Of a stretch of DNA of 64,000 nucleotides, positions 1 to 12,262 are shown piece by piece; within the stretch, counting starts at the first letter, position 1; each line of letters begins with the position of its first letter. A model generated the notes under the pieces. It had not been told where the DNA came from, did not search any database, and worked only from the letters and a program-made list of their open reading frames with translations. Both the position numbers and the translations under genes were made by a program. Source of the stretch: Metallyticus violacea. Its lineage: Eukaryota; Arthropoda; Insecta; Mantodea; Metallyticidae. The stretch covers positions 73,304,501-73,368,500 of the forward strand of contig CM060833.1 of NCBI GenBank assembly GCA_030762175.1, given 5' to 3'.

Positions 1-900
1 GCGAACAATTGAACCAAATCATGCGTCAGGCGTAGGAAACTGAATTCGTCATAGATCGTGAATCACACAGTGCGTTAGTGACGTCCAGAGTCTTTTCTAC
101 ACCTAACGTGGCGACCCAGAAGCAGTGTATATATATCAAATGGTGTTAATCTAATCTACAAGTGTTTCGATCGCTATTGCTTGATTTCATTGCCTACTTC
201 CGTCTGACATACTAGTATGTCACAAAATTCAGCAAACACGCTGAGATATAGCCGAGGTAAGTGGATACGACAAGATAGCAGCATCAAGAGGAGGAGGGAA
301 TTACTCCAGACTCAACAAATTAACATAAGTAATAACAAAATTTTAATCATCACTTTCCCTTCACCATATAATAAGCAATTAATCAATTAATATTATCCCA
401 GCTCACACTCCATTACCAATTACTGCTGAACTCTTTATGATACATAAATACAGAAAGAGTCTTTTACATAGCCGTGAGTAGAATATTAGTTGGAAGAGAA
501 CAACTTCGACTTGAAAAAATTCGCCAATGCCGGTATTTAATCCACGGATAATGGGCCGACGCTCTAATCAGAAAGCTACCATGTTCTGCTCCAGAATCAT
601 ATGAGAGAGATTCTTGGTCCCCGTGCTTGGAGAACGCGGTGGCGCAGCTGGTTACAGCATCCGTGCTTGACCAGAATTTTTCATTTTGACTCTTGCTTAT
701 GGTACACATACTGGAACAGTTTTATTTCGTATTCATTTACCTATTTCAGAGGAGTCGCTGTACCTTAATGGCGATAAAATAATTAGTAACTTAAGACAAA
801 GAATTCTTGAGAAGGCTTTTGCTTTTTAATAGACCTGAAGAATGGTCAGAAATAAATTTACTTTTCTTCTAAAATCTGATTTATAGTATCAATAAATATA
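1..900. other. No gene recognised
   Basis: Only short, unconvincing frames are present and none resembles a known family. The block is AT-rich with a moderately GC-richer first 130 bases. A TGGCGACC octamer at 109-116 recalls a retroelement primer-binding site, but no second LTR or gag/pol frame is near it. Confidence 0.5.
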
Positions 901-2173
901 AGAGGGTAGGTTCATAAGTTCCCGGCCTAACTATTTTCTAGGTATGATAAAGACAAAAACTATATTTCACTTTTCAATATAGCTACCATTTATTGTAATA
1001 CACTTCTCACATATTTGAATTAACATGCCAATTCCCCCCCCCCAAGGTCAGAAGTCTTGCCTGCAAAAAGGGCATAAACAGCACCCATCAGTTCTTCACC
1101 ATACTTCAATTTCCTTCCTTGAAGGTGCTTCTTCCTCTTCAAGAGGAAATAGTCACTGAGAGCTAGATTATAGGCTGTGGAGCGGATGGTCGATCTACTG
1201 AAGCTATATTTCTTCACAGCTTCCTTTGCAACAAGAGCTGTGTGCACAGGCACGTTGTCGTGAAGAAGGCGCATACCATCACTCAGCTTTCCCCGCCTTT
1301 TCGCTTTGATGGAAGCAAGTAGTCTGTGCAGTAGGCCAGCATAGCACTCTCCATTTACTGTGGTATTCCTCTCCTTGGAGTCAATGCACATTCCCAAAAA
1401 ATTGTGGCCATGATCTTCTTGATTTAATGAGTGACCTTGATCTTTAGAGGCGCTGCTTCGTCAGGTTTACGCCACTCCATTGATTCTCTTTTGGACAGAA
1501 GATCATAGGAGAGGATCAGAGTTTCACCTCCCGTAACAATGGTTTGCAGAACTTCTCTCTGGTTGCCACGGCAGAGCTCCAAAAATGCCTGACAACAGAT
1601 GACTCGTTGCTGCTTTTGGACTGAGGAAAGAAGTCTAGGTACCCATCTTGCACTAACCTTACTCATGCTTAAATATTAATGAATAATTCGAAGGAATGTT
1701 GTTTTAGAAAGGCCCAACCTTGCTGCTATTTCTGTAACTTTGAGCCGCCGGCTCCATAATTTCTCCTTCCACAAGAGCGATGTTTTTAAGAGTGAGCATC
1801 TCCATGGACCGACCTGTACGCTCTTCGTCTTCAATGCTTTCTCGACCCATTCGAAAAAGTTTGGTTCATTCTTTTACGGTAGAATATGAGGGGGATGCTT
1901 CCCCATATACACCTTCTAATCGCTTTTTAATTTCATTGGAAGTAAGTCCTTCTTTTGTGAAGAACTTAATAACAGCTTGAAACTCCATTTTGAAATATCA
2001 CAATCTTCTACACATAACCTTCTATATGCAACTATATCTGAACAACTGAACACAGCGGAGCGGAAGTTACAGCTGCAATTATTTACTTAACAGATAAGGT
2101 ATGACACCAGATAAGCTTTTGTGAAGGCAATAATCCTTATCGGCGAGGTCGGAAACTTATGAATCTACCCTGG
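901..2173 (-). mobile_element. Mariner element, copy 1 (complete ends, dead)
   Basis: This is a full-length mariner-family DNA transposon of about 1.27 kb. The left end at 901-928 and the right end at 2146-2173 are imperfect inverted repeats of about 28 bp sharing the core GAGGGTAGGTYCATAAGTT. TA dinucleotides sit immediately outside both ends (899-900 and 2174-2175), which is the target duplication expected for mariner. The same ends recur at 14480-15744 and 17382-18964, so the three copies define one family. The single transposase frame runs on the minus strand and is broken. Known of the family: the transposase cuts and pastes DNA at TA sites. Seen here: ends, TA duplication and broken gene. 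Inferred: this copy cannot move by itself. Confidence 0.95.
990..1988 (-). pseudogene. Mariner transposase pseudogene, copy 1
   Basis: The frame starts at the ATG whose complement is at 1986-1988 (reading MEFQAVIKFFTK) and should end at the TAA at 990-992, about 332 codons, close to the usual 340-350 for mariner. An N-terminal helix-turn-helix region lies before about 1700 and the DDE domain after it. The catalytic DD34D triad is damaged: the first aspartate motif reads VTGGET where family members have TGDET, and the third reads AYNLALSDYF where members have YSPDLAPSDYF. The middle motif LLHDN is intact. Stops and shifts break the frame, leaving open pieces at 1020-1397 and 1424-1666. A run of ten C at 1034-1043 sits in the C-terminal glycine codons and is one likely cause of frame loss. 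The gene would encode the enzyme moving copies 1-3; this one is dead. Confidence 0.93.
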
Positions 2174-4577
2174 TATATTTCAATTTTTTTAAATTTCTTC
2201 AAATTTTTCTTTACACAAAAGGCGTGATTGGTAATAGTAAATGGGCAAAATATTATAATCGGATAAATACAATAAAAATAAAATAAACAAATTTAATATA
2301 AACGATTTATTTAATATTAATAATAAAGATTTGGAAAAAAATCCTGGTGACCCTTGTTTTATTTATTTCCTGCTGCAAATTATTATTGCAATAGACACAA
2401 CACGAAATACTAGAATGCTATCAGTGTATCTGGGAGCATTACCATTTCCACTTAGTTAAGGTCAGGTTAGGTTGTAAGGTTCATAGAATGCCACCACTTA
2501 CTCTATATGATGACCCTATACCAAACCGATTGTTTGGCCCTCAATACATGCAGATGTTCATTGAATAAGCAGAAATCAAGAGGGTCGTGCGCCCACAGCG
2601 AACTGGCATTGCGTTTGTGGTTGATAAGCTTAGCTCCCATACAGAAGTTTGAGCCAAGGAAGCATATGGATCTCAGATCCTCCTCTCTAATTTGTTTCTC
2701 ACTAATGAAATTACAAATGCCGCCCGATGATCATTTTGATGGCGCTGGCCATTATTGACCTATCTTTCTTTGGCCTCTTACTGTATTTATCGGTATTATT
2801 AAAATGTCTATAGGCCACACCAAATAGGAAGGGAAAATGACTGAAGAAAAATTGGCAACTATCTGTGATATCTCGTGTTTTGTTTTGAGCATTATGTTTA
2901 GTAGTAGTAAACGCACACATTGTTATACAGTGCGCACCAGCCAAAACATTATGAAGATGGAGGAATGCACTAGCGCCGGCTGTTCCCCTCTCCTCAAGTC
3001 AAAAGAAAATTGGTGAGTGCTCTTTTCAATAGCGCGCTGTGTAAGGTGTTGTCTTATGCTAGTTGCCGGTGAGTTACTGACGAGTGGCGCTTATTTAAAG
3101 TATAAATTATAGTTACAGTTAAAAGGCAGAAAGTGTTTATTACTCAAGAAATGATATGACAAGTGAGTGGGTAAGTCTACTTATCAAAGTCTGCGATCTT
3201 TTTAAAAAGCGGCGAGAAAAAGAATTCGACTTTTAAAAAAGACATCCTGTGAAGATAAATGTTATATAAGAGACTTAGAAGAGAAGCTATAAGAATTAGG
3301 ATTGAACATAATTCACGCAATTGAGAATGCGTTATGACAGTGCGATTGTGTGTATTCCACCTGCTAGTTTTTTATTTTTGTGAGTAATTCAGAATTATTG
3401 AGTCTCTGGAAATTAAATCAGAAGATTAAACACCAAGAGAGAATGAAATGATTGTGGGAGGCAGCGGGCACACTTCTTCACTGTGCCCGTCAAACTCTTA
3501 GCTGACTCGCTCAGTATATACCATTACTGGAAGGCAAGTGAAAAGATTTTGCGAATATTTTATCGCATTCTCTCTTATTGTATTACTTCAATTTTTACAT
3601 TTATAGTTTATCTCTTTCAATTCGTTCCTTAGTTATTATGGCACATTAAAATTATTTCTGTAGTTTTTTTTTAAAGAATCTCCATTCTTCTTTAAGAACA
3701 ACTTTGAAATAGAAATTATGGCAGTGAGATAAGGAATATTAATATAAAACTTTCACTACACATGAAATAAAGTATCCTAAATTCATTAAAGGTTATATCA
3801 AATCGGATCATTAAAAATAACATCCATAGAGTTAAAGTATTTAAGGAGTTTCAGGTACATTATTTGCCTCATACAAACATTTAACTGCTCTCTGGGGGGG
3901 GGGGTGAAAGATACCTTAATTACTGCATGTGAGCCCTAAGTGCTGTAGATAAGACATTACCTCTTTATTTACATAGCCTGTTTATGTTGAGTGAGACTAT
4001 TAGAACCAAAAGTGATGGAGTAGCTGCAAAATTCTCCTCCAAAAACTTATTCAATAATTCGAAAAGATAACACATCTACAGTTATTGCTTGTCATTATTG
4101 AAATTTATATCGGGACATTTTTAAGTACTGTCGCTTATTTTTATGAAATGAAAATTGTTGCGATCCACGTTAAAAGAGTTTCTAAAGCTAAAAATCGTTG
4201 TATACGTGCAATATTTCAGATGTTTTCATAAGTTATATTCTTCAACAAACTCCTTTTTACGTTCCAAGAAGGGACCCATTCCTTCAAATTACTCCTTGCA
4301 CTGTAAGGTGTAACATAAAACGTCAGTGTATTTTGTTTACAGCTAGTTGAATGTGTTGCTAAGGTTATGTTACTTAAGAAAATTACAGGAAGCTTAATAT
4401 TTAACTCCCTAGATAATGACGAGTACCATTATTTGGAGAGATATAACTTTGGGTACTGCATATTCTGTATTCATTTAGGGTTAGGAGGCTAAAGCATTGT
4501 TAAATAAAATGAAAAATATAAGGCTGCCATTTATACTGAATACATAATGCAAAATATTCAATCTATTCTGCCAAATT
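2174..4577. other. Long AT-rich stretch without a gene
   Basis: No family was recognised on either strand. The frames at 2507-2758 (+) and 2711-2944 (-) are short and unlike known proteins. A somewhat GC-richer piece at about 2500-3060 could be an old repeat. A run of eleven G lies at 3894-3904. Confidence 0.5.
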
Positions 4578-4758
4578 TAAGTATGGCTTCCTATGGAAAG
4601 GAAGTAAAGGCGCTGGTTCCATTCGTAGATTTACGGTACGCTAAAGAGCCTCAAGCCTGAAGGAAGAAACAAATCTTTGAGCCAATTTTATCATGTTTCA
4701 TGACCTTAATCGAATGGGACTTAATGATTACAGCTGTTAAAGACATTCTTAAATAAAC
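4578..4758 (+). mobile_element. SINE-A fragment, 3' part only
   Basis: The sequence from AAGTATGGCTTCC through the GTTAAAGA...AAATAAAC tail matches the body and 3' end of the tRNA-derived SINE found at seven other places here. The tRNA-like head with its A and B boxes is missing, so this is a 5'-truncated or eroded copy. It is the most diverged of the eight, for example reading GGAAAGGAAGTAAAGGCGCTGG where others read GGAAGGGAAGTAAAGCCGTGG, which suggests an old insertion. Confidence 0.8.
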
Positions 4759-5546
4759 TAAATGAATAAATTCTGCACAATGGCTTTTGCATTCCCACAT
4801 TTTTATTCATTTGCACATAATGTCCAATAAATATATTAGATGTACGACCTTATGCGATATGGAAATGTTTAAGCAGTTCACATTTTTGGAAGAAATTCTC
4901 GGGGGGGGGGGAGACGAAAGAATGGTGTGAACTTACCAGTTTTTTTATGTGATTGCTTTCTAAAATAAAAAGTTTGTTTATGTATATAACAACGGTTAGT
5001 TAGAAACATCTAGTATGTTTCATTTTAAAATTGTGGCATAAAATCTCATATCTGATTTAGGAGTCACAGCAGCTGATTTAAAGTCAAGTATATAAGCCAG
5101 TTAGAAAGTCAATCTAACATAAAAAGCTTATAATTACTTGAAAATGTGCACATCTAAAGAAAATCTGAAATATATATCGCTTATGTAATACGTCTAGTAT
5201 GTTGAGTTATGTCACTGTTGTCCAAAATGGGTGTTCCACACTGACAGCTCGTCATGTACAGAACAAGAGTTTTGCCCTGGAGCAGAAGTTTGTCTCCATC
5301 TTGAAACGTACGTCTCTAAGCGGAACATCTTATGCTACTGACAAGTGGGAACACTGGAATATTCTTTACTGTCATAAGAACAATCTCTTTTCAGTGCATG
5401 TAAGGGATTTATGCTTAGATGCAGGCAGTCCCATGCCCTTATTCGAGATATCGCTTGTTTAATCTCGTGATAAAAGTAAATTCGGTTCATTTTAAATGGC
5501 CGTATACAGCTTATCCAATATGTATATATGTAATTCATTGCCAGTG

Positions 5547-5609
<63 letters not shown>

Positions 5610-7069
5610 TCACAATGAATTTAAAAAAAATGTGAGTTACAGAGAAAATGTCGATACATAACACAGTAAAATTTATACACTATATTCAAGATCGAAAATT
5701 ACATCCAACGTAAAAATTAAATATGAATTTTTTAATAAATTTTAAGATCGAATCGCAAAGAAGATGGAAAATTTCATAAAAAGTTGACTTGACTCTTTAC
5801 ACCCAGAATATTTTAAGTACTTTGGAGTATTTTTGAAAACTAGAGGATTAGCATACACATACATCTCTGACAAGAATGTGGCATATCGTCCATGTAGATC
5901 TTGCTTAAATCTTGTAGTGCTGAACAGAACATTAATAAGTCCGAATATGATTTATCACAGCGTTATGTTTACTTAAATCTCCGTCGTTTAAAGTATGTTA
6001 ATCCAGATCTATTGATTTTAACCCGATTACAGTCGGTTTACAGATAGAAGACTGGATAAGGTATTGCATAGAAAACAGTTAAAAATTTAAACAAAGGATA
6101 AATATATAATTAAATAAATAAAATTATTGAACTCAAATTATTTAAAACATATTTTAAAATAATCCAATTCTTTTATAAGCCCAAACAATTAATGTTTAAA
6201 AACTTCTTTCATGACGCAATACTATAGATTAAAAGTAATAATTGAAAGATTTGCTTTTTCAGTTTAATGTGCCAAGTCCAATCTACTTCTAAAGAATTTG
6301 TAGATGTAATTTAGAGGATGTAGTTTATAAGACACTTAAACGTGACTTTTGTTGTATCAACAATATGCTTACAACAAGAAAGTGTTGTAAATTCCACCTT
6401 CAACAGATAGAGTTGCCTTCAATATGTCCAGTTTACCAGTTTACCTTGTGATATCACCTGGCGATAATACTATAATACTATAAAGAATATAGTTCGCGCA
6501 CGCGCGCGTGTCTGTGTGAGACGTGGAGGAAATAAGCTTATGTCTTTACTGGTACAAGTGCTCTCCGGTTCGCTCTAATAAAAGGAAACTTACTATATAG
6601 TCAGATAACACCATCTTTGTGATTACTGCTAAATTAAATATTTAACAAGATTCTTACATTATAATTTCAAAGAAAAATCCTTTCATATATTTGCGAGGAG
6701 ATTATTTAGCAGTATTTCTCCCTGAATCCTCTCTAACATTCGAGTCTGTTCAACAACTTGATTACATAAATTGCATCATAAGAGAAAACTTTTGTAGTGT
6801 GTGTGTGTTCTAAAGGTCTAATTGTATCAAAGCTGCACATGTTATATATTTTATCAAATAAGCATATATATATTGAGCATTTATTAGTAGAGAACGGATT
6901 TTATATGCAAAAATCTTGAAAATATTGCACTTTTATGCAGTAAAAAATGAAAAATATGTTTATAAATACAAACTATTTTGTTTTAATATTACAAAATTAC
7001 AAACATTTATTTTAAAAATATAACTCACCAATCATGCTGAGACAGTGATGGATTAAAACAACTTACTAT
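4759..7069. other. AT-rich stretch without a gene
   Basis: Nothing coding was recognised. A run of eleven G lies at 4901-4911, a compound TA/GA microsatellite at 5549-5606, and a short CG-alternating tract near 6496-6508. The frames near 5199-5661 run into simple repeat and look like noise. Confidence 0.5.
5549..5606. repeat. (TA)15 (GA)14 compound microsatellite
   Basis: About 30 bases of TA repeat run directly into about 28 bases of GA repeat. It translates into a meaningless Tyr-Ile then Arg-Glu run, so the overlapping frame is not a gene. Confidence 0.97.
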
Positions 7070-8653
7070 TGCAGTGAACTATGACAATTTTCTACAAGTT
7101 TTCCATCACAAAACAATGTCGGTTGTCTCAAAACAATGCACGATACCGCAAGAAGGACCGTTCAACGTCACAAGAAGATAATCTTGCATAAGGACAAAGG
7201 AATGTCACTGGTACACAAACATTCAATTTCACCGTTTATTTGCCAATTTGGCAACTATACATATAGTATGAAATCCACAACTTTATAGCTCACGTTTAAA
7301 TTTCTGTTTAATAGCTTCTATGAGACCTTTGAATGAATTAATTTTATCTCAATGCCGTACACTTCATTAATTGTCTCAGTCAACAAATTGGTTGATGTGT
7401 CTAATTTTTTTATGGAGTGCCACAAAAACTCAAATTTCTAGATATGTAAAGTAATTAATTTTAATGTACTGTACTTAAGTAAGTTATAATGAGTTTCAAT
7501 TGATGAAGCATCATCCTTATTTAGCTCATCTACCACTGCTTTAAATTTTTCAAAATTGTTTGCGTAATAAACGACTGCTTCTAGCCATGTCCCCCAGCGA
7601 GTAACTGTGTGTCTACGTGGAAGTGCGAGATGTGGGTTTTTGGCTCAGAGCAAACCAATTCTTGTTAGTGTTTTCACAAACACTTTACTTTTCTTTTTGA
7701 AATTAATTTGTCCATTTCAAGATAAAATGTACGTATCTACTCACATACTCTGTGTTTGTTTGGTTTGGTTTATTTACGGACGCTCTTTAACATCTCAGAT
7801 CATCAACGCCTCATTCAACTCAGGGCGTGAAACGGCCGACAAATTTTGCTCAGAGGCCTCTCTGTCAGGCTTGAGGTTCTTTATCGTGCCGTAAATGTAC
7901 GACACGGGACCCACGGCTTTACTTCCCTTCCGAAGGAAACCACACTTAGGATTTTTACGCCCAAAAAATTCATAGATCCTAGCCGGGTTCGAACCCGCGA
8001 TCTTGGGTTTAGGAAGCAAGTAGTACACCACCAGGACCGTCATACTGTATGCAAATCATACTCTATAGTTGCGTATAGTCTGGGAAGCTTACAGAGAGGC
8101 CTTCTGTTGTCTTGTTCACTTATGGAGCAACATCCGTAAGTAACAGTAAAACATAATCAACTTTCATTTCATTCGGCCATAACAACTGCAGAGATTCATT
8201 GAATAAGCGTGCTATTGTTACCCGATTTGATGCTGATATTTCTAATCATTGCTAATAGAAAACATTGCTTGGAAACTATTTCATTATTTTCTACCACAAC
8301 GTTTCCCACTTCCCTACAGCTAGAACTATGCTTATCCATATTGGAGCTTCAAATCTTGCGTATTTTGTAAGAACAATTCCAAGCTCTAGATTTTTCAATT
8401 TATATCAAGAAATATTACATGAAAGAAAAGTTATGCATAAATCTGCATAATATTTGGAACGTTTTGAAACTGGAGTATGTGAAAAGAAAGCTACTTCACC
8501 TAATATAACTTGTCTAGAGGTTGTACGTGAAGGGTCATTCTATGTTTACTAGCTGCTAAATGCTGCATCACTTTCCATCACTTGTAAAATTCCACTACAT
8601 TCAGCAACGTATTGCTGCAAACGAGAATGAATACTTAGCTTTGCTTTCGGCAT
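7070..8653 (-). pseudogene. hAT-type transposase pseudogene, split by a SINE
   Basis: Read on the minus strand, an ATG at 8651-8653 opens MPKAKLSIHSRLQQYV, like the start of hAT-superfamily transposases. Further on come a segment reading LFNESLQLLWPNEMKVDYVL and LLLTDVAP (about 8220-8090), matching the family block around the middle catalytic aspartate. After the inserted SINE come KVFVKT, then RWGTWLEAVVYYANNFEKFK (7600-7545), a hallmark hAT block, and the sequence fades toward 7070. Several in-frame stops interrupt it. Without the SINE about 1.3 kb (about 435 codons) remain, shorter than the usual 550-650. Known of the family: cut-and-paste transposition with 8-bp target duplications. I could not identify its terminal inverted repeats with confidence. 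The match is from recalled family patterns, not a search. Confidence 0.82.
7768..8040 (-). mobile_element. SINE-A, antisense, inside the hAT pseudogene
   Basis: This is a nearly full-length tRNA-derived SINE. On the minus strand the head begins ACGGTCCTGGTGGTGTACTA and carries an RNA polymerase III B box of the GGGTTCGAACC type at about 7984-7998. The body contains the shared GGAAGGGAAGTAAAGCCGTG motif, and the end is the family tail TAAAGAGCGTCCGTAAATAA. Flanking CATACTCTGT at 7744-7753 and CATACTGTAT at 8041-8050 could be the degenerate target duplication. SINEs are copied by a LINE reverse transcriptase; this one interrupts hAT coding sequence and so arrived later. Confidence 0.93.
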
Positions 8654-11600
8654 TATATCACTTCACTTAATATATAGGTACTGTATAAATGGCCTTTTTA
8701 AACAAGTAAGGGCAATAACCGACTGAAGAATATGCGAGTCGATTACACTGCCTCAGCCTTCATCATAACTGAAGAATTCACCTTTGAGACAGCGAACCTG
8801 GACATATAGTCAAGGTCACTCACTACGCAAACTTTACCTTTTCTTTGATATGAAAAATGTACAAGTTATTTTCATTAAATTTAAACAATAGAACAAAGCG
8901 AGGAAAAAAAGAGAATAGTTTATGTGTATGAGCTAAATTATTTAAAATATTTATTCAAACGAAAATATTGCAAAAATGTGCATTTTATGTGAAATATCTA
9001 TTTACATATAACCTATAACTATTTATTAGTTATATAAATAACGAAACATGATTAATTTACTTTTCAGTTAACATTAACATATTTTTACTAAGGTAGTTAC
9101 TGCAAAATTACTTTAAATAAATAAAGAATTTTGTAAAACCTTTGTACTGATTTATTTATAAACATTTTTATGGAATAAAATATGTTTTTCAGTTTTTCTC
9201 TGATTTTAAATTTGGACTTGCACCTATTTCAATTTATAGAATTAAATTGGGTTATAGCCAAATTAAAAATTAATAACTGCAATGCAGAAAACAAAGCTAG
9301 TTTATTTTATACAGTGATGCTACTTCAATTATTGACCGCCTGAGAGCGAATGCTAAGTGCAGCCGCTCCAACCGGAAAAAGGGAAATAAGTATATGCGCT
9401 TAAAGTTAATATTTTTATTTTTGTATTTACATATTTACTGAGATTATAAAAAGATACTGTGTTTAAAACTTATAATATAAGCATCACTCTTTAAAAGATG
9501 TTCAAAAGGATGCTCCTCAGCGGCAATTCATTGCAGACATCTTCGTTGAAATTTTTTATATTTTATCTAGCTTCACTTCCATTAAGAATTCGACATTTCA
9601 AAAAAAAGTTCTTACCTTTGAGAGTGAACTGACATACAGGGTTTCCAGCTCATTTTCTCGCAAGTCTTACCACTTTTATGTAACAGTTCATTTTCACCTG
9701 TGTATCTTATATAAAAAAGCGTTCTTCAGTGTATAATTAACGAAAACAATTAGCACACAGGTTACACACAATGAAAGTACCGACTAACACATGAACTCAC
9801 AATGACTCGCTGAGAAAGCTTCCCTCAAACTAACTATAAGATACTACCAGCACATGCATTATAGGTCTTGATGAGTGACTTCTTGCAGTACGCATCCGCT
9901 TTGGGCTTTCCATTCTACACCACCATGTAGCCATGTGCATAGTTGCCTTTTGGTTATTTGGTGATAGGTGATAATCGTCATGTAATCAATGCACTCTTTA
10001 CTTGATATTTGAATGTGGCTGTTTTAAAGCAACGTTAATACGATAAATATTAGCTAATGAACATTAATATAGGATTGATAGCAGAGACATTTTTAAGTCA
10101 TTGGAATAAGGTTCGCGAAGAGAGGCGAAGGCCCATGGGGTGGGATGATGAATTTACTAGAAATCGAACCCTATCTCGACGGATCACGCAAGTAGTTTAC
10201 ACCTGAAATCATGAATGATATAAGGGTAGCAATATAGAAGATCCCTATATCTGTTTTTATATGAAAAAGAACTCTAAATCTATAATCACGACAATACAAA
10301 CCTCTTTATCTTACTTGGCGATCTTCCTGGTGGAATCAACATTCCCTCACCAATAAAAAGCAATCGTTGATGGATTAATATTTAGATATGAAAAGTAAAC
10401 GATCTAAATCTAGTGCTTTGGAGGATGCCGCAAAAGACCCACACAGCAAGTGTTTTACTTGCAAAATGGCGCAGCATATCCTACCACCCCATAGGTCTTC
10501 AAGTAGAAGATACCTAATGTTGCACTACAACGCTTCCCCCCACGTTTCAATAAGAGCGTACTCTTTGGAGGAAGATGGCGTGAAGAATGTACTGTACATT
10601 ATTTGAAGTTAAAACATGCGACTTTTTTATTTTCTCAAAGTGAAATATAATTTACTAGGTATGGATTTTCTTCCTATGAAGCCAGTTTTACATATGAAGA
10701 GTGTTTCAGAGAACATGTGCTCGTTTCTGACAATAAACAGACCTTTAAGTGTTGCTGAAGGGTCTTTGAATGTGTTTTTTTCTAATTAAGACGTGTCATT
10801 TTGGGGATGGGGAGTATGTAAATTTCCCATGCCTCTGCAGAATCTCAGTCAGTTGAAAAGTTGAACAGAAACCCCAGAATATTCAGTTGTATCAGGAAAA
10901 GAAACGACGTGGAACAAGGTGTTCCAGTGCCAACGGAAGTGCAGCCCCCAGTGTCATTACTGCACAATAAATCTTCATATCCATCAGAGGCACGCTAGGT
11001 CACGAGTATCTGCTACCTGTGTTTGTACTGCGGATCACTTGACTACGTTACGTGACAGACAGAATCTTCTCACGGCTCCATATCACACGATCTTTGCTAG
11101 AGTGATTATGTATCCAGGGATGTCCAGCTCTAGCGACTTTCTTAAACGTTTAAGCAATTTAAAACAAACGAAATCCTAACACCGCATTCGCAGTGACATT
11201 GCAGCGACATCCGTCATTTGTTTTTGTTTAACGTTCCTAACCTCAAGATTCATATCCTTTGATTTCAAGTGATAGACAAAGCAATCTAGGGAGATACTTT
11301 TAAGAACCAAATGGTAAACTTATTTATAGAAAAATCAATTAACAGCTGGTTCTTAATAAAAAAATCTAACCTGTGTTTCACACTGAAAAATAATTTAAGA
11401 AATGTATATGACTGATTACAAAAAAACTGCCTCTATAACTGGGATTATCAGAAAATAACTATAATTATTTTTAGGAAAATCCATTCTAAACATATTATAA
11501 GTACCTACAACATTTGTTATGTTTTGCTTTCATATTTTATTTATAGCACATTGAATTGTTTCTCATACTAATGCTACAATGACCTATGTCATTTAAATAA

Positions 11601-11999
11601 ACCTGCGTTCCCTTTCAAGCTAAAACATGTTTCTGCATCCAATATTTTAGTAATTATTTCCCTATTCAACGTATCAATTGTTTGTCTCTTCGAGAGTGAT
11701 GTACATAATTGTTGTAGGCAGATTGTTATAAAATGATCCATGAATAAAGATAATTGACCTAAATTTTTATTATTTCTTAAAATTTTGGTACAGACAGTAA
11801 TTTTATTTCCGCTAAAACTAATACTTTTTTTACTCACACCCCAATTTGAAATCGTCTCAAAATGTGGCACGCGTGAAGTTAGTTAGTTGAAAAGGGCAAT
11901 TTCTCTTCGTTATTGAGCCGAAGAAGAATATAAAAATGTAGCTATGCTAGCATTTTCCATCTGCTGCTCTAGCTATTCAGCATCAACAATGAACGGCCT
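8654..11999. other. No gene recognised
   Basis: The region is AT-rich and mostly featureless. The first few hundred bases should include the 5' flank of the hAT element, but no terminal repeat was identified. Frames at 10388-10606, 10919-11179 and 11589-11870 have no recognised product. The phrase LMLHYNASPHVS in the first is only faintly like the second catalytic motif of mariner transposases and is not enough to call. Confidence 0.45.
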
Positions 12000-12205
12000 C
12001 GGCCATCTTAACAGTTAATCCTCACATTCACCTCCTGTTGTTTTCCCATTCCATCTTTTAATCTTCATAATCTTTAAATTCTGTATTTAGCAACCTTATT
12101 CTGGGGTTTCCCCTCTTTCTTGCTGAATAAATGTTGTCTTCAACATTCTTTTAGGCATGCTTTTTCATTCATTCGTTAAAAATGACCAGGCCATTTGAAA
12201 CAGTC

Positions 12206-12224
12206 CTACGGCCCACGCCCACTA

Positions 12225-12262
<38 letters not shown>

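Noticed and set aside
109..130. TGGCGACC resembling an LTR retrotransposon primer-binding site
   Set aside because: No paired LTR, no TG...CA ends and no gag or pol frame nearby; an octamer alone is too weak.
2941..2960. CCAAAACATTATGAAGATGG, recalling a Tc1-like terminal sequence
   Set aside because: No partner end or transposase sequence could be found near it.
5419..5661. 80-codon frame with Tyr-Ile and Arg-Glu runs
   Set aside because: It is a translated TA/GA microsatellite.
7607..7894. 95-codon plus-strand frame
   Set aside because: It crosses the boundary between the hAT pseudogene and the SINE and is antisense to both.
10388..10606. Frame with LMLHYNASPHVS, like the second catalytic motif of a mariner transposase
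   Set aside because: No first or third catalytic block at the expected distance on the same strand.
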